A stretch of 64,000 nt of DNA from Cohnella hashimotonis (GTDB lineage: Bacteria > Bacillota > Bacilli > Paenibacillales > Paenibacillaceae), in NCBI RefSeq assembly GCF_030014955.1, contig NZ_JAGRPV010000001.1, positions 124,001 to 188,000 of the forward strand, written 5' to 3'. The translations under genes were made by a program, and so were the position numbers. Shown here piece after piece: positions 54,080-63,379 of the stretch (its first letter is position 1; the number at the start of each line of letters is the position of its first letter). A model generated the notes under the pieces. That model worked only from the letters and a program-made list of their open reading frames with translations, was not told the origin of the DNA and ran no database searches.

Positions 54080-55558
54080 ATGTCAATGATACATGCACAA
54101 AACCTGACGTTTTCATATCCTAGCAGCTTTGATAATATTTTCGAAAATGTTAGTTTTCAAATAGATACGGATTGGAAGCTTGGGTTTATTGGCCGCAACG
54201 GCCGAGGCAAGACAACTTTTTTCAATCTGTTATTAGGAAAATACGAGTACAGCGGAAATATTATTTCTTCGGTAGAATTTAATTACTTTCCATATCCGGT
54301 TTCGGATAAAAGCAGATTCACGTATGAAATATTAGAAGAGATATGCCCTCAAGCGGAAGATTGGGAGTTTCTTCGGGAAATATCTTATTTAGATGTCGAA
54401 GCTGAAGTGATGTATCGACCTTTCGAAACGTTATCCAACGGGGAACAAACGAAAGTCTTGCTGGCTGCGCTTTTCTTGGGTGAAGGGAAATTTTTATTAA
54501 TTGATGAGCCGACCAATCACTTGGATACCGCTGCACGAAAGATCGTTTCTAATTATTTGAAAAGAAAAAAAGGGTTTATATTAATATCGCATGATAGAAA
54601 CTTTTTGGATGGCTGCGTCGATCATATCTTGTCGATAAACAAAGCCAATATAGAAGTTCAAAGCGGTAATTATTCTTCTTGGAAGCTGAATTTCGATAGA
54701 CAGCAGGAACATGAGGAAAAATCGAACGAGCGGTTGCAGAAAGACATTGGAAGGCTACAACAATCTTCAAAACAATCGGCCAATTGGTCTAATAAAGTAG
54801 AGGCTTCCAAAAACGGTACAACGAATTCCGGTTCTAAATTAGACAAGGGTTATGTCGGACATAAAGCAGCAAAAATGATGAAACGCGCAAAGAACCTGGA
54901 ATCCAGGCAAAATAAAGCGATAGAAGAAAAGTCGGCGCTGCTAAAAAACGTAGAAAAAACCGTGTCATTGCAATTAGAGCCATTGAATTACAAATCTAAA
55001 GAACTCATTCAGTTAACGGGAGTCTCTGTTAAGTACGATGGTGAATTGGTTAATACGCCAATCAGTTTTAGTGTTGAAGCAGGAGACCGAGTTGTGCTTG
55101 ATGGAAAGAATGGTAGCGGGAAAAGTAGTATTTTAAAACTAATCCTAGGGAATTCACTCCAGCATACGGGTACTTTGAACGTTGGTTCAGGCCTTGTCAT
55201 TTCTTATGTACAGCAAGATACCTCTCATTTAAAAGGAAAGTTATCTGCTTTTATTGAAGAAAATCAGATTGACGAACCATTATTTAAATCCATTCTACGA
55301 AAGATGGATTTTGACCGTATTCAGTTTGAAAAAGATATATCCCACTATTCCGGCGGACAAAAGAAAAAGTTGCTTATCGCCAAAAGTTTATGCGAAAAAG
55401 CCCATTTATATATTTGGGACGAGCCGCTAAACTTTATCGACGTTTATTCGCGAATGCAAGTTGAAGAGCTTATTAAAAGCTTTAATCCAACCATGGTTTT
55501 TGTAGAACATGACAAGACATTCCAAGAAGAAGTCGCAACGAAAAGAGTTGCCTTATAG
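54080..55558 (+). CDS. ABC-F ribosome-protection protein, Lsa type
   Basis: A 492-residue protein with two ABC domains and no membrane segment. Domain 1: Walker A GRNGRGKTTF, signature LSNGEQ, Walker B LLIDEPTNHLD; the linker (about 195-300) is Lys/Glu/Gln-rich; domain 2: Walker A GKNGSGKSS, signature YSGGQ, Walker B LYIWDEPLNFID. The length and motifs fit Lsa/Vga-type ABC-F proteins that remove lincosamides, streptogramin A and pleuromutilins from the ribosome. Its drug profile overlaps that of the Cfr-type gene 156 bases upstream. AAGGAGG precedes the ATG. Confidence 0.9.
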   Translation: MSMIHAQNLTFSYPSSFDNIFENVSFQIDTDWKLGFIGRNGRGKTTFFNLLLGKYEYSGNIISSVEFNYFPYPVSDKSRFTYEILEEICPQAEDWEFLREISYLDVEAEVMYRPFETLSNGEQTKVLLAALFLGEGKFLLIDEPTNHLDTAARKIVSNYLKRKKGFILISHDRNFLDGCVDHILSINKANIEVQSGNYSSWKLNFDRQQEHEEKSNERLQKDIGRLQQSSKQSANWSNKVEASKNGTTNSGSKLDKGYVGHKAAKMMKRAKNLESRQNKAIEEKSALLKNVEKTVSLQLEPLNYKSKELIQLTGVSVKYDGELVNTPISFSVEAGDRVVLDGKNGSGKSSILKLILGNSLQHTGTLNVGSGLVISYVQQDTSHLKGKLSAFIEENQIDEPLFKSILRKMDFDRIQFEKDISHYSGGQKKKLLIAKSLCEKAHLYIWDEPLNFIDVYSRMQVEELIKSFNPTMVFVEHDKTFQEEVATKRVAL

Positions 55559-55764
55559 TTAATAGAAAGTGATCGCATTTTTCCATGAACTTCAGAAGCT
55601 GGTGAAAATGAAACAAGCGGAAGCTCGGAAGTGGGCAGACGAGAAACGAACGAATTCTCAAGATGAAAATGCGAGCTTCCGCCTCGAAGAAAAACCAAGT
55701 GGCGGTCAAGTCGCTCTACATTACGCAACAGAATCTGTAATACCGACTGCCCTATCCGCCGAAA
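55559..55764. other. spacer without a supported gene
   Basis: A frame begins MIAFFHELQKLVKMKQAEAR at 55569 but has no ribosome binding site and runs through the terminator at 55765, so I do not call it. Confidence 0.4.
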
Positions 55765-55796
55765 ACGCATCCGGAACGCTTCCGGATGCGTTTTTT
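55765..55796 (+). terminator. terminator of the resistance cluster
   Basis: ACGCATCCGGAA / TTCCGGATGCGT, 12-bp stem with a 3-base loop, then TTTTT. Confidence 0.9.
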
Positions 55797-55820
55797 CGTA
55801 TGATTCGCATTTTTTGTATC

Positions 55821-55850
55821 TTGACACCCCCTCCCGAAAACTACCATGAT
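55821..55850 (+). promoter_or_regulatory. promoter of the AraC-type sensor gene
   Basis: TTGACA, 18 bases, CATGAT. This marks the return to GC-rich host DNA. Confidence 0.55.
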
Positions 55851-55884
55851 AAGGTCAAACAAAAATAAGGGGGCGTTCCCTCTT

Positions 55885-58254
55885 ATGGGTATCCTACGTC
55901 TGCTTCGAAGCCGCCGCTATTTGCAGCGCATTCTGCTCTACTTTAATCTGTCCGTCGTCGGGATGCTCGTTCTGTTCTCCTTCTCGTATTACTTCTATTC
56001 CAAAGACATCGTGCTGCAAACCCAGAAGGAAGCCAACGAGAAAGTACTGTCCCAAATCAAATACAACATTAATTATTTGAATCAAATCGTGCAGAATATC
56101 GCGATCATGATCAGCTTCGATAAGAGCATGATCTATTTGATGAACGCCCGGGAGCCCGACCCGTTCACGAAGTTCCAGACGCTGCGCATGCTGGATACGG
56201 TCGCCGATTCCACCTCTTTTGTCGATTCGATCTCCGTGTACAGCGGCGCAAGCGGACAGCTGTATGTCGGAGGTTCCGGCCCCTGGACGCGCGATCATCT
56301 GCCGGAATTGAAGAAGATGACGCTGGACCGGCTGCAGGAAGCCGAACGTTCCCCGAGCGGCCGGCTGGTCCCGATGAGGACGGACAAGTCGAGTCCGAAC
56401 GTGGATTTGTTCTCCTTTTTCGTCCTGGAGGGGCATCCGTCGAACGGTTCAGTGCCGAACGCCGTTATCGTCAACATCCGGCCCCAGTGGATATTCGACA
56501 ATATTACCAATCTGAATGAACTTGCCGACCATCGCGACGGGGGCGTCTTGCTCGTTCAACATGGGCAGGCGCTGGCATACAGCGGCGAGGGCTCCGCGGC
56601 GCTCGGCGAGACGGAACGGCGGCAGCTGTCTGAGATCATCGCGGCCGGGCAGCCGGACGAACTGGAGCCCTTCTCCGTCCGACGGCTGAATGGGGAGAAA
56701 TACTTCATCTCCGAGACGGGCATCGGCTTCAACGATTGGCGGATCGTGAGCGCGCTGCGGTACGACCAGGTGATGGGCCGCGTGGAATCATTCCGGGACA
56801 TCTCGTTCATCCTGATCGGTCTGGCGCTAGCTGCGTCGATCGTGCTGTCCGCTGCCATCGCGAACCGGTTGTACAAGCCGATCGGCCGGTTGACCGAGCT
56901 GTTCAAGCGGAATTCGCCGGATTCGGGGACGGGTGAGGAGATTTCGAAGACGCAGGATGAGATGGGCTTCATCTCCGGCGTGTACGAGCTGACGCTTCAT
57001 AAGCTTCAACTGGCCTACCGGGACGAGAGCCGCAATCAACAGATCGTGAACGATTATTTTTTGAGGCGATGGCTCACCGACAGCGAATCCATCACCGAGG
57101 AGGAGCTGAAAACGTGCGGCGAGGCGTATCCCGGCCTGTTCGAGGAGAATGGCGGGGAGGAACGGATTTGGCAATTGGCCGTGCTCGCGCTCGATCCCCT
57201 GCCGCAGTCCGGCGGCCTGCCGGCCGTTGCGGACGATCTGTACCGGTTCGCGGTCGGCAACATTACGGAGGAGTTGCTCTCGCGGTCGTGTCCGGTTCGC
57301 GTGCTCGATATGAAGAACGATTTTATGGTCGTGATCACCCGCGCGCCTGTGAGCGCGGATTCCGCCGCCTTGCGCGAATGTCTGGCCGAAGCGATCGAGA
57401 CATGCCGCCAATATTATCGGAGGACGTTCTCGGCGGCCGTAAGCGACCCCGTGACCGACGGAATGTCGATAAGCCGGGTCTATCACGCGACGGTGCAGCA
57501 GCTGATGTACCGCCTGCTGTTCGGTGCCGGCTCCATCATCACTTCGGCGGACGTAGCGGACAATATGTATCGTCAGGACGCCGCCATCCCGCTGGAATGG
57601 GAGAAGAAGCTGGGCGAGGGCATACGCGCGCGCGATCTCAAAGCGATCCAGGCCGCCCTGGACAAATGGTTCGAAGCAATCGCCACGTTCCCTTACGACT
57701 ATATGACATTCGCGGTTCAGCAGCTGGTCCTTGTCATCAAGCGGGTGCTGCGCGAGCCCGTCTTCGCTTCTCACTTCAATTCGGTCGAGATGCAGACACT
57801 GGGCAACAAAGTGATCCGGTCCGATACGCTGGCGGAGATGAGGCAGAAGATCGAGCGCTTCCTGGAGCAAGTATGTCAGGCCGAGCGGGAAGCGCAGAAG
57901 GAAGACAAGAGCAAGATTATCGTCGCCGCCATGAAGGAATTCGTAGAGAAAAACGCGCTCGACGTTAATATCAGCCTGCAGTCCATCGCGGCGAACTTCA
58001 AGATGTCGCCGGCATACATCGGCCGTATCTTCAAGCAGTGCGAGCATGTATCCGTAAGCGATTACATCACGGGATACCGGTTGGACAAGGCGCGGGATAT
58101 GCTTCTCGGCAGCGACTTCAGCGTCAAGGAGATCGCCGATTATCTCGGCTTCAACAATGCGAGCTATTTTATCACCTTGTTCAAGAAGAGATTCGGCATC
58201 ACGCCGAAGGAATTCCGGATGAACGCGACGCTGGAAGGGGAGAAGTCGTCGTGA
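55885..58254 (+). CDS. membrane-bound AraC-family sensor-regulator
   Basis: About 789 residues; ATG 55885 is preferred (AAGGGGG before it) as an earlier ATG lies in the promoter. Membrane helix 1 (about 17-40) is followed by an outside sensor region (45-300), helix 2 (about 305-328, ILIGLALAASIVLSAAIA), a linker and a C-terminal AraC DNA-binding domain (VNISLQSIAANFKMSPAYIG and VKEIADYLGFNNASYFITLFKKRFG). Such one-component sensors are common in Paenibacillaceae next to polysaccharide-use genes and are thought to sense sugars outside the cell. The beta-helix protein and permeases downstream are its likely targets. Confidence 0.9.
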   Translation: MGILRLLRSRRYLQRILLYFNLSVVGMLVLFSFSYYFYSKDIVLQTQKEANEKVLSQIKYNINYLNQIVQNIAIMISFDKSMIYLMNAREPDPFTKFQTLRMLDTVADSTSFVDSISVYSGASGQLYVGGSGPWTRDHLPELKKMTLDRLQEAERSPSGRLVPMRTDKSSPNVDLFSFFVLEGHPSNGSVPNAVIVNIRPQWIFDNITNLNELADHRDGGVLLVQHGQALAYSGEGSAALGETERRQLSEIIAAGQPDELEPFSVRRLNGEKYFISETGIGFNDWRIVSALRYDQVMGRVESFRDISFILIGLALAASIVLSAAIANRLYKPIGRLTELFKRNSPDSGTGEEISKTQDEMGFISGVYELTLHKLQLAYRDESRNQQIVNDYFLRRWLTDSESITEEELKTCGEAYPGLFEENGGEERIWQLAVLALDPLPQSGGLPAVADDLYRFAVGNITEELLSRSCPVRVLDMKNDFMVVITRAPVSADSAALRECLAEAIETCRQYYRRTFSAAVSDPVTDGMSISRVYHATVQQLMYRLLFGAGSIITSADVADNMYRQDAAIPLEWEKKLGEGIRARDLKAIQAALDKWFEAIATFPYDYMTFAVQQLVLVIKRVLREPVFASHFNSVEMQTLGNKVIRSDTLAEMRQKIERFLEQVCQAEREAQKEDKSKIIVAAMKEFVEKNALDVNISLQSIAANFKMSPAYIGRIFKQCEHVSVSDYITGYRLDKARDMLLGSDFSVKEIADYLGFNNASYFITLFKKRFGITPKEFRMNATLEGEKSS

Positions 58255-58395
58255 AGCGGCGGGGTTTTGATACGATGTTCGGAATCTGATACGCCGCTTG
58301 TGACGAAATCGCGTTTTTAGCATAGTTTGCAAAGCCTTCATTTGCCAGAATAATAACCGCAAGGCCGCACTAAAACACGGAAAGGTGTGAAGGTG

Positions 58396-61300
58396 ATGAG
58401 CAAGCGGATTCTGGCATTTTGTCTGGCTGTCGGATTGTTATTCGGGGTGTGGCCGCCGCCGAGCGGGCATGCGGAGGAAGAAGCGGGAACGGCGTTTTAT
58501 GTGGCGCCGAATGGAAGCGATTCCAATTCCGGCGGAGAGAGCGATCCGTTCCGGACGCTCGAGGCGGCGCGGGACGCCGTTCGCTCGCTCAAGAGCGGCA
58601 GTGGGCTGCCCGACGGCGGCGTAACGGTGTATTTGCGGGAAGGCACGTACCCGAGGAGCTCGACGTTCGAGCTGGCGGAACAGGATTCGGGCACGGCCGA
58701 TTCCCCGATCGTGTACCGCGCTTATCCCAGCGAGACAGTCACGCTGTCCGGGGGCACGAATCTGGAGCGGTCCGGCTTCGCAGCCGTTACCGATCCATCC
58801 GTGCTGGAGCGAATCATCGATCCGGTCGCGCGCGGCAAGGTCGTGGCATTCGATCTGGCCGCCCACGGCCTGACCGATTACGGGCAAATCAGCAGGCACG
58901 GGTACTGGAAAGCGAGCGACATCAGCCTGCTGCCGCCAATGGAGCTGTATATCGACGGGCAAGGCATGACGCTGGCACGCTGGCCGAACGAGAGCACGGT
59001 GCAGATGGGGGATATCGTCGACCCCGGACCTACCGTGGACGATCCGGATCTGCAGGAGAGAGGAGGCACGTTCAAGTACGGATACGATCGTCCCGCGTTC
59101 TGGACGCAAGCGGACGATATTTGGCTGGACGGTATTTTCGGATACAGCTGGGAATGGTCCTATAATAAGATCGCTTCCATCGACCCCGCGAACAAGACGA
59201 TTACGTTGCGGTACGGGGAGATGTCCGGCATTCAGAAGAACTGGTATCCCGATTTCCATTTCGCCGAGAATTTGCTGGAAGAGATCGATGCCCCGGGCGA
59301 GTATTACATCGACCGGACGAACGGCATGCTGTATTTGCTGCCGAATGCGGCTTTTGCGGCCGGGCATGGCGACATCACGGTGACGACGCTGAAGGACCCG
59401 ATGATCGTCACCCGCGGCGCGTCCTACGTTCGCTTTGAGGAATTGACGATGACTTACGGCCGGGACACGGCTGCCGTTATCATCGGGGGCAGCCATGTGA
59501 CGATCTCGCACGCCGATATCTCGAACTTCTCCGGCGGCGCGGTGTTCGTCAACGTCCCGTCCCGCCACATGGACCCGGTGCCTGACGCAGAGCTGAACGG
59601 CCATGACCACTTGATCGACAGCACCCACATTCACCATATCGGCGCGCTGGCCGTTACATTGAACGGCGGCAGCGCGACGACGCTGCAGCCCGGGAACAAC
59701 AAGGTGTCCAATTCCCATATTCACGATTTCGCTTACTACAACAAAGCCTACAATCCCGGCATCGCCCTGCGGGGCGTGGGCAACCAGGCGATCGGCAACG
59801 AGATTCACGACGCACCGCACCCGGGCTTCCTCATTTACGGCAACGACCATTTGGTGGAAAACAACGAAGTTTACGACATTTGCAAAATGTTCTCCGATCT
59901 CGGGGCGATCTATATGAACGCCGGCTCCACGCCGCAGGAGAGGGGAACGGTCATCCGACGCAATTATTTTCACCATATCGGGGAAAACATGCCCGGCGTA
60001 GAAGGCGTATATCCCGACAACCTCACCATGGGGCTGAAGATCGAACAGAACATTTTCTACAAGATGGGGAACGCCGCGATCAAGAGCAACGCCGGCTCCT
60101 ATATCAAGGCGGACAATAACCTGTTCATCGATACCTACGTTCCGTTCGACAACCAGGAGATGTTCATGGGCAACGCGCCCGGCAACAAGATCGACGCGGA
60201 CTACATGCCGCAATGGCACGCGCTGTTCGATCGCTACGACGATTTTGTCGGCACGCCGTATTTGACCAAGTATCCGGAGCTGGCGAACTTCTTCACGGAG
60301 AATCGGTATTACCCGGACAGCAACGACTTCACGAACAACGTCGTGTACAATCCGTCGCTGCAGCGGTCTTCGGAGGTGAACGCGCAAGGCGCGAGGGATG
60401 TGCACGATCTGCTGAATTACGCCGGCAACTGGGTGACCGCTTCGGACCCGGGCTTCGAGAACTTGGCCGCCGGTGACCTTCGCCTGAAGGACGACGCCGC
60501 GGTATTCAGCCAAATCCCGGGCTTCGTCGACATTCCGTTCGAGCAGATCGGCACGCAGGGGAAGGTAGGCATCTCCCATGCGCCGGATGTGGTGGAGGTC
60601 GTCGATATCGCGTTTCCTTCCGGCGCGGTGACGCTCGAATTGGGCCAGGAGAAGATCGTCCGCGCCGAGGCGATTCCGTGGAACGCGACGAACGCCGCGG
60701 TGACGTACGACAGCGGCGACCCGTCCGTGGCAACCGTGGACGCCGCCGGAAAAGTCCGGGCGCTCGCCCCGGGGACGACGGTGGTCACGGCGGTATCGGC
60801 CGCGAATCCGGCACTTGCGGCTTCGTACGAATTGACCGTCGCGAACGGGGACGGGGTCATGGACTTCACCGACTTCGAGAATGGCGGCAACGGCTGGCCG
60901 GTAGATCCCAATCGAAGCATCGCCGAGGATGCCGAAGGCAACCATTGGTACCGGATCGTCGGAGGCGCGAATGCCCAATCGTCGCGGGAGTACGCCGATT
61001 ACGTGCTGGAGTACAAGCTCAAGACGCCCGCAGATATGCCGATCGGCGCGAACTTCCTCATGTACGAGCGAAGCGGAGCCGCCGGAAGCGGATATGTTTT
61101 CTACAAGAAGACAGCGGTGGGCTCTCAGTGGGCGCTCTTCGACTCGCAATGGCAAACGCTGGAGCAAGTCGATCTCCCGGCGGACGATCTGCTTGCCGAC
61201 CGGGTATACGCGATCAAGCTCGTCGTCCAAGGGGCGAGCGTCAGCCTTTACGTCGACGGAGAGCTGCGACTGCAGGGCGCTAACCCGACCCACAGTCCAA

Positions 61301-62190
61301 GCGGCAAAGTCGGTTTCTACGTGGAGGGCTTCACGGCGATGCAGTTCGACGACGTCAAATTGTCGCTCGTACGGGAGCCGGTCACGGGAATCGGGCTGAA
61401 TCAAACCGCGTTGGCGATGGATATGGGCGAGCGCCAAGAATTGACGGCCACGGTCGAGCCGCCGGGCGCCTCCAACCGAAGGGTGAAATGGACCTCCAGC
61501 GATCCGGCCGTCGCGAGCGTGGACGATAAGGGCACGGTTACCGCGCATAAGAAGGGCAAGGCGGTCATTACGGCGGCTTCCGCCGAGAATGAAGGGATCA
61601 AGGCGGAGGCCGTCGTTACGGTTCGGCCTTGGCCGAACTATCCGGTTCAGTCGCTGGAGAAAGCATTAAAGGACAAGAAGCGCTGGACGGACTCGGACGC
61701 CGTTGATTTTCACAAAGGCGAGGTACGCATAAAGGGAGATGGCGTGTATGGCTACGAGGGACAGAAGTTCGGCAGCAAGCTGCTGAAGTTCAAAGCCAAG
61801 TTCGGCGCGTACGACGGCGGCTGGTACGGCTTCGCGCTGCGTTCCGACCGGACCGGCGATCCGACATGGGTGAACGGCAACAAGGGATATCTCGTCGTTA
61901 TTAAGGAGGACCAGATCGAGTTCCAGACCTGGAAGCCGGGACAGAAGATGGTCCGGATCGTTCCGAACACGGCATTCCAGGCCGGGCATGAATACGAGAT
62001 CGAGATCGGCGTCATCAGGGGCGAGGGAGGGAATCGGTTTATCCTGAAGTCGGGCTCCAGGGTCGTCCTGAACGAGTGGGATGCCGAACCGGACAATCCG
62101 ATTGCGGCGGAAGGGTATTTTAACGTCTACAACTACGCCGGGAAGGGCAATGCCATCGAACTGAAGCCGGCCAAGGGCAAATCCAAGTAA
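58396..62190 (+). CDS. secreted parallel beta-helix protein with bacterial Ig-like domains
   Basis: 1264 residues with a signal peptide (KRILAFCLAVGLLFGVW). Residues 35-700 form a right-handed beta-helix of the pectate-lyase or polysaccharide-epimerase type (start AFYVAPNGSDSNSGGESDPF; later repeated HITHH/SHIHDF-like coils). Two Big_2 Ig-like domains follow (about 735-815 and 995-1075; patterns VTYDSGDPSVATVDAAG and VKWTSSDPAVASVDDKG), with beta-sandwich carbohydrate-binding-like regions at 825-985 and 1085-1264. The likely role is lysis or binding of a polysaccharide outside the cell. A lyase and a GH family 120/141-like hydrolase are both possible. Confidence 0.85.
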   Translation: MSKRILAFCLAVGLLFGVWPPPSGHAEEEAGTAFYVAPNGSDSNSGGESDPFRTLEAARDAVRSLKSGSGLPDGGVTVYLREGTYPRSSTFELAEQDSGTADSPIVYRAYPSETVTLSGGTNLERSGFAAVTDPSVLERIIDPVARGKVVAFDLAAHGLTDYGQISRHGYWKASDISLLPPMELYIDGQGMTLARWPNESTVQMGDIVDPGPTVDDPDLQERGGTFKYGYDRPAFWTQADDIWLDGIFGYSWEWSYNKIASIDPANKTITLRYGEMSGIQKNWYPDFHFAENLLEEIDAPGEYYIDRTNGMLYLLPNAAFAAGHGDITVTTLKDPMIVTRGASYVRFEELTMTYGRDTAAVIIGGSHVTISHADISNFSGGAVFVNVPSRHMDPVPDAELNGHDHLIDSTHIHHIGALAVTLNGGSATTLQPGNNKVSNSHIHDFAYYNKAYNPGIALRGVGNQAIGNEIHDAPHPGFLIYGNDHLVENNEVYDICKMFSDLGAIYMNAGSTPQERGTVIRRNYFHHIGENMPGVEGVYPDNLTMGLKIEQNIFYKMGNAAIKSNAGSYIKADNNLFIDTYVPFDNQEMFMGNAPGNKIDADYMPQWHALFDRYDDFVGTPYLTKYPELANFFTENRYYPDSNDFTNNVVYNPSLQRSSEVNAQGARDVHDLLNYAGNWVTASDPGFENLAAGDLRLKDDAAVFSQIPGFVDIPFEQIGTQGKVGISHAPDVVEVVDIAFPSGAVTLELGQEKIVRAEAIPWNATNAAVTYDSGDPSVATVDAAGKVRALAPGTTVVTAVSAANPALAASYELTVANGDGVMDFTDFENGGNGWPVDPNRSIAEDAEGNHWYRIVGGANAQSSREYADYVLEYKLKTPADMPIGANFLMYERSGAAGSGYVFYKKTAVGSQWALFDSQWQTLEQVDLPADDLLADRVYAIKLVVQGASVSLYVDGELRLQGANPTHSPSGKVGFYVEGFTAMQFDDVKLSLVREPVTGIGLNQTALAMDMGERQELTATVEPPGASNRRVKWTSSDPAVASVDDKGTVTAHKKGKAVITAASAENEGIKAEAVVTVRPWPNYPVQSLEKALKDKKRWTDSDAVDFHKGEVRIKGDGVYGYEGQKFGSKLLKFKAKFGAYDGGWYGFALRSDRTGDPTWVNGNKGYLVVIKEDQIEFQTWKPGQKMVRIVPNTAFQAGHEYEIEIGVIRGEGGNRFILKSGSRVVLNEWDAEPDNPIAAEGYFNVYNYAGKGNAIELKPAKGKSK

Positions 62191-62198
62191 ACACCTGC

Positions 62199-62243
62199 AA
62201 GGAGCCGTTCCCGCGCGTACATCGCCGGGGCGGCTCCTTTTTT
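62199..62243 (+). terminator. terminator after the beta-helix gene
   Basis: AAGGAGCCG / CGGCTCCTT stem with an inner GC-rich loop and TTTTTT. Confidence 0.85.
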
Positions 62244-62403
62244 ATCGCTCCGCTACGATTATTGATGCAATAAGCAAATCCGGCAATCGAAATTGATACG
62301 ATGTTCGTATTTTGGGATTTCGGCGGCGTTCCGGTACGTGCCATGATGAGGATACGGATCGACGGGATTCCGTATCACTCCATCAGACAGGGGGACAGAC
62401 CGC

Positions 62404-63363
62404 ATGCAGCAATCCGAAGCCGGCCTGCGCATCGCCGCCGCGGAAGGCAAGAGAAAAGTCCGGCGCAAGCTCCGAAGCGGCGACAAAGAGCTCAGCCTTC
62501 TCGCGCTTCCGGCTGCCGTCTATATTTTTGTCTTCAGCTATTTGACGATGTTCGGGGTTATCATCGCGTTCAAGAACTACCGTTACGACAAGGGGATCTG
62601 GGGGAGCGAATGGATCGGGCTCGACAATTTCAGGTTCTTCTTTATCTCCGAGAAAGCGTTTATCGTGACCCGCAACACCGTTCTTTACAACATCTGGTTC
62701 TGGATCATCACGACATTCTGCGCCTTGCTCGTCGCCATTCTTCTGAATGAGATCTCGCGCAAATGGAGCAAGTACTACCAGACCGTCATGTTTCTCCCGA
62801 CCTTCGTCTCCTGGGTCGTCATCATGTTCCTCGTACAGATGTTCCTGAACCACGATTACGGATTCGTCAACCGGATGCTGGAAGCGACCGGCGGGGAGCG
62901 GGTACGCTGGTATCTGGAGCCGGCATACTGGCCGGGGATTCTGACGCTGGCGCATCTATGGAAATCGATCGGGTTCTCCGCCCTCGTATACTATGCGGGC
63001 ATCGTGGCGATCGATCCGTCGTATTACGAAGCCGCGCGGATGGACGGGGCGACCCGGTTCCAGATGGTGCGCAAAATTACCATTCCCATGCTTGCCCCGC
63101 TGATCACGATTCTGCTCATCATGACGATCGGCAGCATGTTCCGGGGAGATTTCGGCCTGCATTTCTTCGTCTCGAACAATTCGCCGCTGCTGTACAACAC
63201 GGTGGACATCATCGACACGTTCGTATACCGGGCGCTCAGCGTCAGCGGGGATACTTCGATGGCGGCGGCCGTCGGCCTGTACCAGTCGCTCGTCGGGTTC
63301 GTGCTCGTGGTGGCGGCCAACTATACGGTTCGCAAAATAAACGATGAGAATTCGCTATGGTAG
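62404..63363 (+). CDS. ABC permease of the LplB/YtcP-type polysaccharide importer
   Basis: A 319-residue membrane protein with a basic N terminus and six helices; the EAA loop reads YYEAARMDGATRFQMVRKIT (about 202-221). CAGGGGG precedes the ATG. It is paired with the permease that follows 16 bases later. The third part, a binding protein, is expected beyond the window. Confidence 0.9.
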   Translation: MQQSEAGLRIAAAEGKRKVRRKLRSGDKELSLLALPAAVYIFVFSYLTMFGVIIAFKNYRYDKGIWGSEWIGLDNFRFFFISEKAFIVTRNTVLYNIWFWIITTFCALLVAILLNEISRKWSKYYQTVMFLPTFVSWVVIMFLVQMFLNHDYGFVNRMLEATGGERVRWYLEPAYWPGILTLAHLWKSIGFSALVYYAGIVAIDPSYYEAARMDGATRFQMVRKITIPMLAPLITILLIMTIGSMFRGDFGLHFFVSNNSPLLYNTVDIIDTFVYRALSVSGDTSMAAAVGLYQSLVGFVLVVAANYTVRKINDENSLW

Positions 63364-63379
63364 GAGGTCGAGCTTCCTC

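Noticed and set aside
58438..61548. 1036-codon minus-strand ORF
   Set aside because: Shadow of the beta-helix protein gene; no domain, no ribosome binding site.
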